The translations under genes were made by a program, and so were the position numbers. Source: Actinomycetes bacterium (lineage in GTDB: Bacteria > Actinomycetota > Coriobacteriia > Coriobacteriales > JAEZZM01). Taken from it: a DNA stretch of 64,000 nt. Shown here piece after piece: positions 43,653-53,319 of the stretch; positions within the stretch are counted from its first letter, which is position 1; each line of letters begins with the position of its first letter. The DNA lies in contig JAEZZM010000041.1 of NCBI GenBank assembly GCA_023418575.1, positions 1 to 64,000 of the forward strand, given 5' to 3'. Under the pieces are notes generated by a model. It had not been told where the DNA came from. It made no database searches and saw only the letters and a program-made list of their open reading frames with translations.

Positions 43653-44111
43653 CTAAAAGATATAGCTTGGCGATTTAAAGTACTCAAGCACATCATCAAG
43701 AATGAGGCTAAGTTCTTCGGTTTTCTCGGCACCCAAGTGCTTTACCAAAGGAGTAATCTGTCTACTCATGTAGTTCATAATATCTTGAACATGATCTCTG
43801 CCCTCTTGAGTAAGAGAAATAATAACTGCTCGTCTGTCCTCTGGAGCTGCCTGACGAGAAATAAGGTCATAACGCTCAAGCGCACGCATCATCTGTGAAA
43901 GAGCTGACGGGGTAAGTTGAACCATACGTCCTAATTCTGAAAGGCGTATTTGATTGTTTTCATCACAATTACTATCAATTGCTAAAAGTGTGCGAACTTC
44001 TGAGCTTGTTAAAATTCTTGAAGGTGAATCTGACAAGCTGGAAAAGTTGAGTATCTCAACCAGCTTTAACACAAGTGCACTGTTAGAGCTAAGGCTTGAC
44101 TGTTCAGCCAT
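43653..44111 (-). CDS. MarR-family transcriptional regulator
   Basis: Winged-helix regulator of 152 residues. The recognition helix region reads LSELGRMVQLTPSALSQMMRALERYDLISR, followed by the wing EDRRAVIISLTQEGR, all typical of MarR. Such proteins answer phenolics, oxidants or metals. The start at 44111 is chosen over the longer frame (44150) because AGAGGAA lies five bases upstream. It is monocistronic, with a 580-bp gene-free region upstream and a strong terminator downstream. No target gene is adjacent on the other strand. Confidence 0.9.
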   Translation of the reverse strand: MAEQSSLSSNSALVLKLVEILNFSSLSDSPSRILTSSEVRTLLAIDSNCDENNQIRLSELGRMVQLTPSALSQMMRALERYDLISRQAAPEDRRAVIISLTQEGRDHVQDIMNYMSRQITPLVKHLGAEKTEELSLILDDVLEYFKSPSYIF

Positions 44112-44692
44112 CTGCGTTCCTCTCGTCTTGAGTATATTAAAGAGATTCATACATCGTTTTCTGCAGAGCAGGGCTGGTGTACTTACTTAATTTTATGTAA
44201 TACCAACGCTTACATTAGCAGTAAAAGATTTCTCCTAAATATAAACATATACATTAAGTCACAAAATATGTACTTAGGGCTTATATTTTGATTGATTTGA
44301 ATAAAAATATAAGAGTTAAGAAGTACATAGTAGTTTCTCTAGACTTACGATTCTACTTTGTGCAGTTAGTACCCCAAATCTAAACTGCAAGTTTGGCGAA
44401 GTATGAGATCTATAAATCCAGTGATACTGTTGTTAGAGTATAAATAGTAGTCAGCATTTATACAAGTGTCAAGAGCTGCATATATAGCTCAGAAAAGTTT
44501 TTTACAAGAAATCTTTACTTTTCTAGCTCTTAGCGTACACATTTCTAGAACAAATGGCTTTGAATACAAAGAAGTTTTGTGCTAAGTGTGCGCATAAAGA
44601 GAATACTACGGAATGAGAACTATAGCTAGCTCTTATAAACTGTCTCTTAAAAACAAAAAAGCCGGCTTAGAGCCGACTCTTCTTCTTAAAAC
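44112..44692. other. AT-rich gene-free region upstream of marR
   Basis: About 580 bp between marR and tRNA-Asp. I see no open frame with a ribosome site. An inverted repeat AGAAAAG...CTTTTCT spans about 44490-44524, and a terminator for tRNA-Asp lies at its right end. A small RNA cannot be excluded. Confidence 0.5.
44661..44677 (-). terminator. Terminator after tRNA-Asp
   Basis: GTCGGCT-CTA-AGCCGGC on the minus strand (seven pairs, one G-U) followed by six T residues. Confidence 0.8.
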
Positions 44693-44769
44693 TGGCGGGA
44701 TGTACGGGACTTGAACCCGCGACCTCTGGCTTGACAGGCCAGCGCTCTAACCAGCTGAGCTAACACCCC
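44693..44769 (-). tRNA. tRNA-Asp (GTC anticodon)
   Basis: 77 nt including encoded CCA. Acceptor GGGGTGT/ACATCCC, anticodon stem CTGGC/GCCAG with loop CTGTCAA (anticodon GTC), T-arm GGTTCAAGTCC, discriminator G as required for Asp. Confidence 0.96.
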
Positions 44770-44980
44770 TTGCTTTGCCTTATGAGATATCCATCTCAAC
44801 AGCAAAAGATATATTATAAGATTTAAAGCACGCTGTCTATACCAAAGCTATCAAACATAATTACTTCATAAATCAAGTGCTACTCAGCTTAAGCTTTGGC
44901 CTAAGCTCAATATAATCCCAGCAAAAATCAGAGTTGCAGGACAAAAATCAACTAAAACCTAGTATAAAGTAGCATAAAAA

Positions 44981-45009
44981 AGACCCCTAAGCTCATTGCT
45001 TAAGGGTCT
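44981..45009 (-). terminator. Terminator after tRNA-Val
   Basis: Twelve-pair stem (44981-44992 with 44998-45009, one G-U) and five-base loop, followed on the minus strand by six T residues. Confidence 0.85.
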
Positions 45010-45023
45010 CTAACTAGTAAATC

Positions 45024-45098
45024 TGGTGGGCGATGAGGGATTTGAACCCCCGGCCTTGTGCTTGTAAGGCACCTGCGCTTCCACTGCGCCAATCGCCC
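45024..45098 (-). tRNA. tRNA-Val (TAC anticodon)
   Basis: 75 nt including encoded CCA. Acceptor GGGCGAT/ATCGCCC, anticodon loop CTTACAA (anticodon TAC), T-loop TTCAAAT. The outermost anticodon-stem pair (27-43) is a G/A mismatch, a small departure from canonical pairing. Confidence 0.93.
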
Positions 45099-45202
45099 GC
45101 GAATAAGAATACTATCACAAGCCTTTTATCTATTGCAAGACATCATTTGGACAAAATTCAATCTTTTGCACTCTTCGTAATCTCTACATATTACTTGTGC
45201 TA

Positions 45203-46891
45203 TCAAGATAAGAGTCCCAAGACCACACTATAAAGCGCCAGCAAAACTGAAAGCACCGCTTCTCCCCCCAAGATGCCAGAGGCAGCAACTACAAGCTTGG
45301 TATCATAAGCCTTGCATGTATCATCAGAAGATTGTTCTTGAGATTGTTCTAGAGATTTTTCTTGTGATTTATACTTATGAACTTGCTGTAAGATAAAGCG
45401 CAGCAGGCCACCCAAGCAGGCAGCAAGACTCATATTTAGGGGAAGATAGAGGCCCAAGCCAAAGGTCATGGCTGGAAGCTTTACAAAATAAAGCAAACAG
45501 CCCACAATAAGTCCCAAAAACAAACCCCAGCCAACAAAGCTGCCACTTACCATGCTAGCCACTACACGTGCCTGCAGTGCGATAAATTCTTTTCCCTCTC
45601 CAAAAGCCTGAGTTCCATAGGCTTTTACCAGGATTAATAAAACCGCAGTAGAGACAAAGACTCCCACAAAGGCTCCCAAGCTTTGTGCCAGCCACTGCTC
45701 CCGCGCTGAGGTATTAACAAGTTGACCCGCTTTAAAGTCACTCATCATATCACCGGCTAAGCCACAGGCAACCGCAATGACACAGGTAAACAGGAATGCT
45801 TCTAAGGGTAGTAGCGGGATCAAAAGACGTGCAATAACAAGCATTATGATGGCAAATACCTCTAAGGGATTAATGCCGCTATCTGCCACACTTTGCGCAG
45901 ACATACTTACCGCAATCCAAGACCCCCCTATGCAAAGCATGCTTAATACAAAGGGGAAATCCAAAATCACACATAGACATAAGACCAATAAAGCGCTTAC
46001 AAAAGGCGCCCAGCGCAAAGGAACTATAGAGCTATCTTGAGCACTTTTCTTATACAGAGGTGCAAATATATCTCTTGCCTTTGGTACTACATGTTTTAGT
46101 ATCAAACCCAAGCCGCAACCCAACATGCAGCCAATTCCTAAAGATGACCTCAGCTCTCCTGCAAAAGCAAAGCTAAATATCCCAAGCTTAACTAAAAAAC
46201 TCATAAGAAATAGATGTGCTAAGAAAGCTCCGCAGGCCCAAAGCAAACAACTCAGAGGCCCTGCTAAAAAGCCCATAGCAAAAATCATGGGAGACACAGA
46301 GATAGACATAAGTTGTTTGGGTAAAACATGCAGCACATCCCTTAAGAGCACTACCAGACCAGAAGCAGATAAGGATGCAAAAAGTACCCCCGCTTTAGAC
46401 CCGCCCTCATCGGCAGCAATAAGCGTATTTGCAGCAGCTTGACCCATGGGGAAAACTAAGCTGTTATTTTCTATAAAGTGTTTTCGTATAAGTGCCGAGA
46501 AAATCAGGCCCAGTGCAGCTCCGCTTGCCACTGTAATAATCAACTTGATAAAAGATATATGAGCAGCTGCGTCTAAAATCCAAATCCCAGGGATGGTAAA
46601 AGCGAGAGCTCCCGAAATAATACTTCCTGCAGACATTGCGGTATGAGCTAAGGTAGCTTCTTGCAAGCTTGTTTTACCCAGAGCTTTAAGTATTACATAT
46701 GAGCACAAGGCTAGAAAGATAATAGGAGAAGGCAGAGCGCCCAGTTTAAGGGCAACATACAGTGAGCTTGTTGATATAAAAGCTGCACCCAAGGCACCCA
46801 ATATGCAAGCTCTCAAACTTAGGTAAGCAGCTTTATTAAGACTATTTTTTGTATCTGTCTTTACTCTTTGCTCAAGATATTGCTTATCCAT
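45203..46891 (-). CDS. OPT-family oligopeptide transporter
   Basis: Membrane protein of 562 residues with about fourteen to sixteen hydrophobic segments, consistent with the OPT superfamily that imports small peptides or metal chelates. Recognisable OPT features are the N-terminal LSLRACILGALGAAFISTSSLYVALKLGALPSPIIF and a later DMMSDFKAGQLVNTSAREQWLAQSLG region. A gap in helices is filled by a short Gln/Ser-rich cytosolic loop near 510-525. It is separate from other transport genes; the substrate is not predictable. Confidence 0.85.
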   Translation of the reverse strand: MDKQYLEQRVKTDTKNSLNKAAYLSLRACILGALGAAFISTSSLYVALKLGALPSPIIFLALCSYVILKALGKTSLQEATLAHTAMSAGSIISGALAFTIPGIWILDAAAHISFIKLIITVASGAALGLIFSALIRKHFIENNSLVFPMGQAAANTLIAADEGGSKAGVLFASLSASGLVVLLRDVLHVLPKQLMSISVSPMIFAMGFLAGPLSCLLWACGAFLAHLFLMSFLVKLGIFSFAFAGELRSSLGIGCMLGCGLGLILKHVVPKARDIFAPLYKKSAQDSSIVPLRWAPFVSALLVLCLCVILDFPFVLSMLCIGGSWIAVSMSAQSVADSGINPLEVFAIIMLVIARLLIPLLPLEAFLFTCVIAVACGLAGDMMSDFKAGQLVNTSAREQWLAQSLGAFVGVFVSTAVLLILVKAYGTQAFGEGKEFIALQARVVASMVSGSFVGWGLFLGLIVGCLLYFVKLPAMTFGLGLYLPLNMSLAACLGGLLRFILQQVHKYKSQEKSLEQSQEQSSDDTCKAYDTKLVVAASGILGGEAVLSVLLALYSVVLGLLS

Positions 46892-47217
46892 GATCTTTGC
46901 ACGACTCTCTTAAGAACAGAGCAGATCTTCCTTGTCCTACCAGCTTTACCTGCTCTACCTGCTCTACCTGCTTATCGCATCTAAGCTAGCCTAACATAAG
47001 CATAGCTGCTGAATAACGCTCGAGTGAATAAATCAATAAAACTGTAACTTTTTTGTCAGTCTTATGCCATAGCACAATAAAAAGCAAATATGATTCACCT
47101 TGAGGCCTCTAAAAGTTACTATAGGTATACAAGTGAATATCTGTCACCATCACCCTTTTGCGCAAACACCACTCATGTGTATGCGCATACCTACAAAAAG
47201 TAAGGAGCTGATCGGCG
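46892..47217. other. Gene-free region between OPT and TetR genes
   Basis: About 325 bp separating divergent genes. It has a 9-bp tandem repeat (TACCTGCTC, three units, 46947-46973), then AT-rich sequence that should hold the promoters of the OPT gene and of the TetR-ABC operon. A TetR operator cannot be assigned confidently. Confidence 0.5.
46947..46973. repeat. 9-bp tandem repeat, three units
   Basis: TACCTGCTY repeated at 46947, 46956 and 46965, just upstream of the OPT gene start. Confidence 0.75.
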
Positions 47218-48018
47218 GTGAATCCATCACTAGACCAGCCTAAGCAGCTTAAGCATAGGACACAATCTTCTTATGCCTATCTTTTTGAGCGAGCTGGCCA
47301 GGGCATAGATCAAACATTTTTAGCCCAATTAAGTGGCAAGGAGCGTCTCTTGTGTTGTGCCTTAGAGCTCTTTATTGCACAGGGCTACCATGAGGTTTCT
47401 CTGGCAACAATTAGTAAGGCGGCAGGCCTTGCCCCTTCTGCTGTTTATAAACACTTTGCTGGCAAGGAGGGCATCTTAAAAGCCTTAGCTAAACCTGCTA
47501 TAGAATGTCTTGAAGATATCTACCACATAAACTACCAGCAAACTCAAGAATTGTTGGAGAAAAGTACAACAAGCCAAGAAGTGCTCGATCTTATCGGAAA
47601 TCACAGCTACACCCTAGAAGACCTCTTTTTGGATTTAGAACAAATGCGTCAATTTTGGCTTTTCATCTTCTCCGCTTCTGAACTTGGAACTTACCCCGAT
47701 CTTTTAGAAGGCATAGTCGATAAAAAATATCGCTCTAGCTTGGAGGTTTTAGCCCAGCTTAAGCGGCGTGGATTTGATATCCCAGACACCAATCCAGAAG
47801 AGCTTAGGCTGGTTATCAAGACTCAGTTGCAGGCGTATTTGAGCATCTTTAAAGAAGACATCAGTCTGGAACAACGTAAAAAATCTTATGAAAGTATCAA
47901 TAAGATCTTTTATTTCTACTGGTCCTCACTCTTTAATCAACAGATACGCAAGCTTTTTTCTCAAAGAAGCTATCTTGAAATACAGCTAGAAGCACTACAT
48001 CCAAAAATGACGGACTAA
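47218..48018 (+). CDS. TetR-family regulator
   Basis: Regulator of 266 residues. After about 40 unrelated residues, the TetR DNA-binding domain spans about 43-90 (KERLLCCALELFIAQGYHEVSLATISKAAGLAPSAVYKHFAGKEGIL region). The ligand-binding C-terminal domain is long. The start is a GTG at 47218 preceded by AAGGAG. It sits 45 bases before two ABC half-transporter genes, and probably controls them in response to a transported compound. Confidence 0.9.
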   Translation: MNPSLDQPKQLKHRTQSSYAYLFERAGQGIDQTFLAQLSGKERLLCCALELFIAQGYHEVSLATISKAAGLAPSAVYKHFAGKEGILKALAKPAIECLEDIYHINYQQTQELLEKSTTSQEVLDLIGNHSYTLEDLFLDLEQMRQFWLFIFSASELGTYPDLLEGIVDKKYRSSLEVLAQLKRRGFDIPDTNPEELRLVIKTQLQAYLSIFKEDISLEQRKKSYESINKIFYFYWSSLFNQQIRKLFSQRSYLEIQLEALHPKMTD

Positions 48019-48062
48019 ACCTTTTCTTGAGAGATGAAGAAATGACGAGGTGAATAAGGACT

Positions 48063-49982
48063 ATGAAACAACAAACTAAAGAAGAGTTTTTTGCTGAAAT
48101 CGATAAGATACAAGCTAATATACCTCATGAAGTATATAAACACCTTGAAAACTTTATGCAGCTTGATTCTAAACAAAGACTTGGGGTTGGGCAGTTCACA
48201 AAAGAGTTTTTGAGCTACAACCCGCAGGCCAAAAAGCTGCAACTAGTTAGCGTGATTTTATCGGTAATAGGCTATGCCTTGGGTCTTGCCCCCTTCTTTT
48301 TTGCAGCCTATACCTGTAGTTTTTTATATGGATATTACCAACAAGGAGCACTCTCACAATTAAGCACGGGGCTTAATGAGTATCTTTACTATGCGCTTAT
48401 CTGTCTTATCTGCCTCATTGGACATCTTGTTTTTTGCAGTATAAGCACACTTATCTCGCATAAGATTGCCTTTGACACCCTTCATAACTTAAGGATGGCA
48501 CTCTTTGAAAAACTTAAACGCATACCTCAGTCCTATATGGTTAATAACAGTCCTGGAGACATTAAAACCATTATTTTAGACAGAACTAATGCTCTAGAGG
48601 ACTGGATAGCTCATGTTATGCCAGAGCTTCCAGGTAGACTGCTTCAACCTGTGCTTGGTCTGCTCATACTCATCTATATAGATTGGAGAGTGGCACTTTG
48701 CCTGCTTGCACCCCTTGGTCTTGTTGTTTTGGGGATGGGCCTCAGCATGAGAAATCAAAAGGCTCGCATGGCCTTATATATGGCTTCAGAGCAAGCCGTT
48801 AATGCACGTGCTCAGGAATATGTCCATGGCATTGCTGTAATTAAAGCTTTCTTGCAGCTTAAAAGTCAATTTAACCTGCTGGCACGCATGGCCAATTTTT
48901 ACCTAGAATCAACACTTGGATGGTGGAAACAAGCCTGGATGGGCATGGCTATTTCTGGAGCTGCCCTTGCGAGCCCTCTGCTTATTTTGGGTCCCTTTAG
49001 CTTTTATCTGTTTTCACAGGGGCAACTAAGCATAAATGAGCTTGCACTTAGCCTTATGCTTCCCTTTCTTATCTTAGTAAACACCATGCCTATCATGATG
49101 AGCTTTGAGCTCTTTTCAATGGCTGTACCTGCCTGGATTTCTATAAAAGAACTGGCTGAACAAGAAGAACTCAAAACCCCTACTGTAAATGGCTCACAAA
49201 CTCAAGAGCAAGAGCAAGACTTACGCTTAGACCCAAGTCTTGGAATAGAGTTTAAAGACGCAAGCCTCATCTACACTGATCCTCAAGGAGAACAGATCCT
49301 TGCACTTGATGGCCTCAATCTTAGCATTGAAAGCTCACAGATGACTGCCATTGTTGGCCCTTCTGGTTCAGGAAAATCAAGCATTGCACGCCTGATTACC
49401 CGTGCCTTTGATTTAAGCTCTGGAGAACTGTACTTCCAAGGAAAAAAGATAGATGAAATCCCCTTTGACCAGCTTATGCAGGAAGTTTCTTATGTTGCTC
49501 AAGACACCTTCCTCTTTGATGCAAGTATTGCCGATAATATCAGGCTGGGAAATCCTCAAGCAAGCAATGAAGAAGTGCTTAAAGCAGCTCGTCTTGCGGC
49601 ATGCCATGACTTTATCGAAAAACTTCCGCAAGGATACGATACGCCTGCAGGTGAAGCTGGCAAGCTCTTATCGGGTGGAGAACGCCAGCGCATAACTCTT
49701 GCCCGCGCTCTGCTCAAAGATGCGCCTATCATCATTTTGGATGAGGCAAGTGCCTACACCGACCCCGAAAGCGAGCTACAGATTCAAGAAGCTCTACAAA
49801 ACCTTGTCAAAGACAAGAGCCTTATTGTAATTGCCCATCGCCTTTCAACCATTGTTTCTGCCGATAAGATCGTTTTATTAGACAAAGGTAAGCTAGAGGC
49901 TTGCGGCACTCACAGTGAGCTACTTAAGCACTCCAAACTCTATCAAAATCTCTGGTCAAGCTATGAAGGAGCGTGTGCATAA
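48063..49982 (+). CDS. ABC exporter-type half-transporter (first of a pair)
   Basis: ABC protein of 639 residues: N-terminal cytosolic segment of about 55 residues, six membrane helices (about 60-360) and an ATPase domain. Walker A is GPSGSGKS, the signature motif LLSGGERQR, and Walker B IIILDEASAYTD with the catalytic Glu. The D-loop ASAYTDPESE is of the type seen in YbtPQ/IrtAB-like heterodimers, which move siderophores; export of a lipophilic compound is the alternative. Two bases separate it from the second half-transporter, so they form a heterodimer. Confidence 0.88.
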   Translation: MKQQTKEEFFAEIDKIQANIPHEVYKHLENFMQLDSKQRLGVGQFTKEFLSYNPQAKKLQLVSVILSVIGYALGLAPFFFAAYTCSFLYGYYQQGALSQLSTGLNEYLYYALICLICLIGHLVFCSISTLISHKIAFDTLHNLRMALFEKLKRIPQSYMVNNSPGDIKTIILDRTNALEDWIAHVMPELPGRLLQPVLGLLILIYIDWRVALCLLAPLGLVVLGMGLSMRNQKARMALYMASEQAVNARAQEYVHGIAVIKAFLQLKSQFNLLARMANFYLESTLGWWKQAWMGMAISGAALASPLLILGPFSFYLFSQGQLSINELALSLMLPFLILVNTMPIMMSFELFSMAVPAWISIKELAEQEELKTPTVNGSQTQEQEQDLRLDPSLGIEFKDASLIYTDPQGEQILALDGLNLSIESSQMTAIVGPSGSGKSSIARLITRAFDLSSGELYFQGKKIDEIPFDQLMQEVSYVAQDTFLFDASIADNIRLGNPQASNEEVLKAARLAACHDFIEKLPQGYDTPAGEAGKLLSGGERQRITLARALLKDAPIIILDEASAYTDPESELQIQEALQNLVKDKSLIVIAHRLSTIVSADKIVLLDKGKLEACGTHSELLKHSKLYQNLWSSYEGACA

Positions 49983-49984
49983 GA

Positions 49985-51724
49985 ATGGAACTTTTAAACT
50001 ATTATCTACGCCACAGTTCAAGACCTGGGCGCATTAAACTTGGCATATGTTTTGGAATCTTACAGCACGTCTCAAATCTTTTAGCCTTTGTTAGTATGTG
50101 GCTAGGCTTTACTTGGATGCACTCATTTGGCAGCAAAGAATTTATTATTTGTGTATCACTTATGATAGTGGGCTTTGTGATAAGTTTTCTCACAGCCTGG
50201 GCTAGCAACTATTTAATTGCAGGTGAAGCCTATGTCTTTCACCGAGATCTCCGTCTAAAAATTGCGAGCAAACTAAAAGATGCTCCTATGAGTTACTTTA
50301 CAAAACAGCATCTTTCTAAAATTAGCAATTGCTTGTGTTCTAGCATAAGCAAAGTAGAAATGATGACCGGCAGTTGTTTTAACACCACAATCCAGGCTTG
50401 GGCGCTTGGCTGCTTTTTGCTCCTTGGTATCTTTGGAACTTCTTGGATACTGGGTCTCATTATGCTTGCTATGCTCGTCCTTTATGCCTTCATAATTAAG
50501 AGCCTCTATAGCAGCAGTAAAAAGCATGTCGCGCAGCTTCAAAACAGGCAAAATCACTATGCATCACGTTTGATTAATTCTATCAATGGTGTTGCTGTGT
50601 TAAGGGCCTTTCCCCAATCAAAGGGCATGGCACATAAGTTACACAGCCATCTTGAAGAAAGCTCCTTATCTTGGAAAGAACAGCTCCTAAGCTTTGAAAA
50701 AAGCTATGTTTTGCATGAAAAACTTGCACATGCCTATCTTGGACTTGCCAGTATCATATTCAGCTTAGCAAGCCTTTACTTATGCAGCCTGGGCCTGCTT
50801 GAACTTGCAAGCGCCTTGCTTCTATCTTTAATAGGCATCATAATCTTCAATGGACTGGCCACGCTTCTTATCGCCAGCGTCTTATTAAGCATAGTCCCTG
50901 CTCATGCTCATGAAGTTGAGAACACTCTTATTAATTGTCCCGCACTTCAAGAGGGCAGCATTACCCAGATTGTCGATAAACCCGAGCTTGAATTTAAGGA
51001 CGTTAATTTTTCTTACGAGCCCACTCGTCCCCTCATTAAGAACTTAAGCTTTAAGCTGCACTCAGGGCAAAAGCTTGCTTTAATTGGCCCTTCTGGATCA
51101 GGTAAGAGCACCATCATCAATCTTATTGCACGCTTTTGGGAGCCAGATTCAGGAGAAATTCTGCTGGGCGGACATAAGCTCTCTGAGTATAGCTATGAGA
51201 CCCTACTTAAGGAATTATCCTTAGTATTTCAAGATGTCTACCTTTTTAACGACAGCATAGCCAACAATATAAGGATTGCAAAACCTGAGGCTACAGATGA
51301 AGAGCTTATTGAGGTCTGCAAGAAAGCGCGCTGCCACGACTTTATTATGCAGCTTCCCCTGGGCTATCAAAGTATTGTAGGTGAAGGTGGATCCCGCCTT
51401 TCTGGTGGCGAGAAGCAACGCATCTCAATTGCCCGAGCCCTCTTAAAAGATGCATCCATCATCTTACTTGATGAGGCAACCAGTTCTGTTGACCCAGAAA
51501 ACGAAACTGAAATTATCATGGCTTTAGAGGAGCTTTGCAAAGAAAAGACCATCATTAGCATTGCACACAGACTTTCAACTGTTGAGTCTGCCGATAAGAT
51601 ACTGGCTATATCTGATGGTTGCCTAGTGCAAGAAGGCAGCCACGACGAGCTCAAAAATGTGGAGGGTATATATAAGAGCTTCCTGAGCGCACGCAAACAA
51701 GCAGCGAAGTGGAGTTTAGGGTAA
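49985..51724 (+). CDS. ABC exporter-type half-transporter (second of the pair)
   Basis: ABC protein of 579 residues with six membrane helices followed by an ATPase domain: Walker A GPSGSGKST, signature RLSGGEKQR, Walker B IILLDEATSSVD with catalytic Glu, so both sites of the heterodimer look functional. The ATG at 49985 lies 13 bases after AAGGAG; an upstream in-frame GTG (49973) is too close to that site. Translational coupling with the first gene is probable. The operon tetR-abcA-abcB ends here with no clear terminator before murE. Confidence 0.88.
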   Translation: MELLNYYLRHSSRPGRIKLGICFGILQHVSNLLAFVSMWLGFTWMHSFGSKEFIICVSLMIVGFVISFLTAWASNYLIAGEAYVFHRDLRLKIASKLKDAPMSYFTKQHLSKISNCLCSSISKVEMMTGSCFNTTIQAWALGCFLLLGIFGTSWILGLIMLAMLVLYAFIIKSLYSSSKKHVAQLQNRQNHYASRLINSINGVAVLRAFPQSKGMAHKLHSHLEESSLSWKEQLLSFEKSYVLHEKLAHAYLGLASIIFSLASLYLCSLGLLELASALLLSLIGIIIFNGLATLLIASVLLSIVPAHAHEVENTLINCPALQEGSITQIVDKPELEFKDVNFSYEPTRPLIKNLSFKLHSGQKLALIGPSGSGKSTIINLIARFWEPDSGEILLGGHKLSEYSYETLLKELSLVFQDVYLFNDSIANNIRIAKPEATDEELIEVCKKARCHDFIMQLPLGYQSIVGEGGSRLSGGEKQRISIARALLKDASIILLDEATSSVDPENETEIIMALEELCKEKTIISIAHRLSTVESADKILAISDGCLVQEGSHDELKNVEGIYKSFLSARKQAAKWSLG

Positions 51725-51762
51725 AATCTTTCCTCAAGATAGGTTGAGAAAGATAGGAAAGC

Positions 51763-53319
51763 ATGGATCCACACCCTCAAAAGCTCACCGTTTCACAGCT
51801 GATGAAACGTGTGGGCGCTCAAAAAATTGTGCAGTCAAGCAAAAGCAGTGACGATGAGCTTGTTTCACAGATTTGTTATCGCAGTTCAGATGTAGATACT
51901 TCAAGCGTCTTTTGCTGTATTCCTGGCCTTAAGCGTGATGGTCATGAATTTGCAGAAGACGCTTGCCAAAGAGGAGCGCTTGCTCTTATCGTAGACCACC
52001 CCTTAGATCTAGATATTGACCAATATCTCGTAACAGAGCCCAGAAAAGCCATGGCGAGCTCTGCTCTTGAGCTCTATGGCCGTCCCTCTGAGCAGCTTAA
52101 ATTGGTGGGCATCACCGGAACAAATGGTAAAACCACCACCTGCACCCTAAGCGCTTGGATTGCGCAAAAATGCGGTCTTATAAGCGGAACCATAGGCACG
52201 CTTGGTGCACAATTTAATGGTAATTTCATTGCAACAGACAACACCACTCCAGAATCCGTTGATTACCAAAAACTTCTAGCTCAAGGCTTAGAAAACGGCT
52301 GTCAAATGATTTCATGTGAGGTTTCCTCCCACGCTCTGGCGCTTGATAGAGTCTGGGGAAGCCAGTATGAGGTTGCTGCCTACACTAATCTCAGCCAAGA
52401 TCATCTTGATTATCACAGTGATATGCAAGATTACTTTGAAGCTAAGGCTAAGCTCTTTTGGGATTATGCGGTAAAAGAACGCGTTATCTGCGTTGATGAC
52501 AGCTGGGGACAGCAGCTCTTGAGAAGCTGCAAGAGCTATGGTCTTAAATGCCTATCAGTGGCCTCAAGCTTAAGATCTGCTCAGGAATTTGAGGCATCTT
52601 CTGGTTATTTGCCCAGCATCTACCCCAAGTCTATTCAGTATGATTCATTGGGCACCAGCCTTAGGCTTGTCTATCCTCTTGGTGAGATAGAGCTTAAGGT
52701 TCCTCTCATTGGTTCTTTTAATGTACAAAATGTTTGCGTGAGCTTTGGTATTGCTCTTTGTTTGGGACTTGATGCCCAAGATATTGCAGAGGCCCTAGCC
52801 TGCTCACCCCAAGTACCTGGTAGATTAGAGCGCGTAGGTCAGGACTATGACATTGCAGTATATGTAGATTATGCTCACACTCCAGACGCTTTAGAAAAGG
52901 CAATGGCTGCTGTACGCGAGACCAAACCAAAACGCCTCCTTCTTGTCTTTGGCTGCGGTGGAGACAGAGATAACACTAAGCGTGCTCCCATGGGAGAAAT
53001 TGCGGCTCAGGCTGATATTGCTCTTTGTACGAGCGATAACCCACGCACAGAAGATCCGCTTTCAATCATACATATGATTGAAGAAGGGCTTATTCCCGCT
53101 TGTGAACAAAGGAAGACAAGCTATGAGATTGAGCCTGATCGCATTAAAGCTATATTCAGAGCTGTTGAGCTTGCACAAAGCGGAGACGCCGTCCTTATCG
53201 CAGGAAAAGGACATGAAGATTATCAAATAATTGGAACGGTAAAACATCACATGGATGATCGTGAGATTGCTAGTGATGCTTTGGTAGAACATGGGAGCTT
53301 TGATCAATGGACTCTTTAA
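51763..53319 (+). CDS. murE: UDP-MurNAc-tripeptide synthetase, meso-DAP type
   Basis: Mur ligase of 518 residues that adds the third amino acid to UDP-MurNAc-L-Ala-D-Glu in peptidoglycan precursor synthesis. ATP-binding GITGTNGKTTT is near residue 117, and the central YTNLSQDHLDYH and the C-terminal domain are complete. The DNPRTEDP motif near 425 is the form linked to meso-diaminopimelate addition; lysine enzymes have DDP/NPA variants there. It is followed by the HAD gene with a 13-base overlap, and lies 38 bases after the ABC pair. Confidence 0.95.
   Translation: MDPHPQKLTVSQLMKRVGAQKIVQSSKSSDDELVSQICYRSSDVDTSSVFCCIPGLKRDGHEFAEDACQRGALALIVDHPLDLDIDQYLVTEPRKAMASSALELYGRPSEQLKLVGITGTNGKTTTCTLSAWIAQKCGLISGTIGTLGAQFNGNFIATDNTTPESVDYQKLLAQGLENGCQMISCEVSSHALALDRVWGSQYEVAAYTNLSQDHLDYHSDMQDYFEAKAKLFWDYAVKERVICVDDSWGQQLLRSCKSYGLKCLSVASSLRSAQEFEASSGYLPSIYPKSIQYDSLGTSLRLVYPLGEIELKVPLIGSFNVQNVCVSFGIALCLGLDAQDIAEALACSPQVPGRLERVGQDYDIAVYVDYAHTPDALEKAMAAVRETKPKRLLLVFGCGGDRDNTKRAPMGEIAAQADIALCTSDNPRTEDPLSIIHMIEEGLIPACEQRKTSYEIEPDRIKAIFRAVELAQSGDAVLIAGKGHEDYQIIGTVKHHMDDREIASDALVEHGSFDQWTL

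Noticed and set aside
45024..45098. tRNA-Val as a pseudogene because of the 27-43 mismatch
   Set aside because: All other stems, the loop bases and the encoded CCA are normal; one outer anticodon-stem mismatch is tolerated in working tRNAs.
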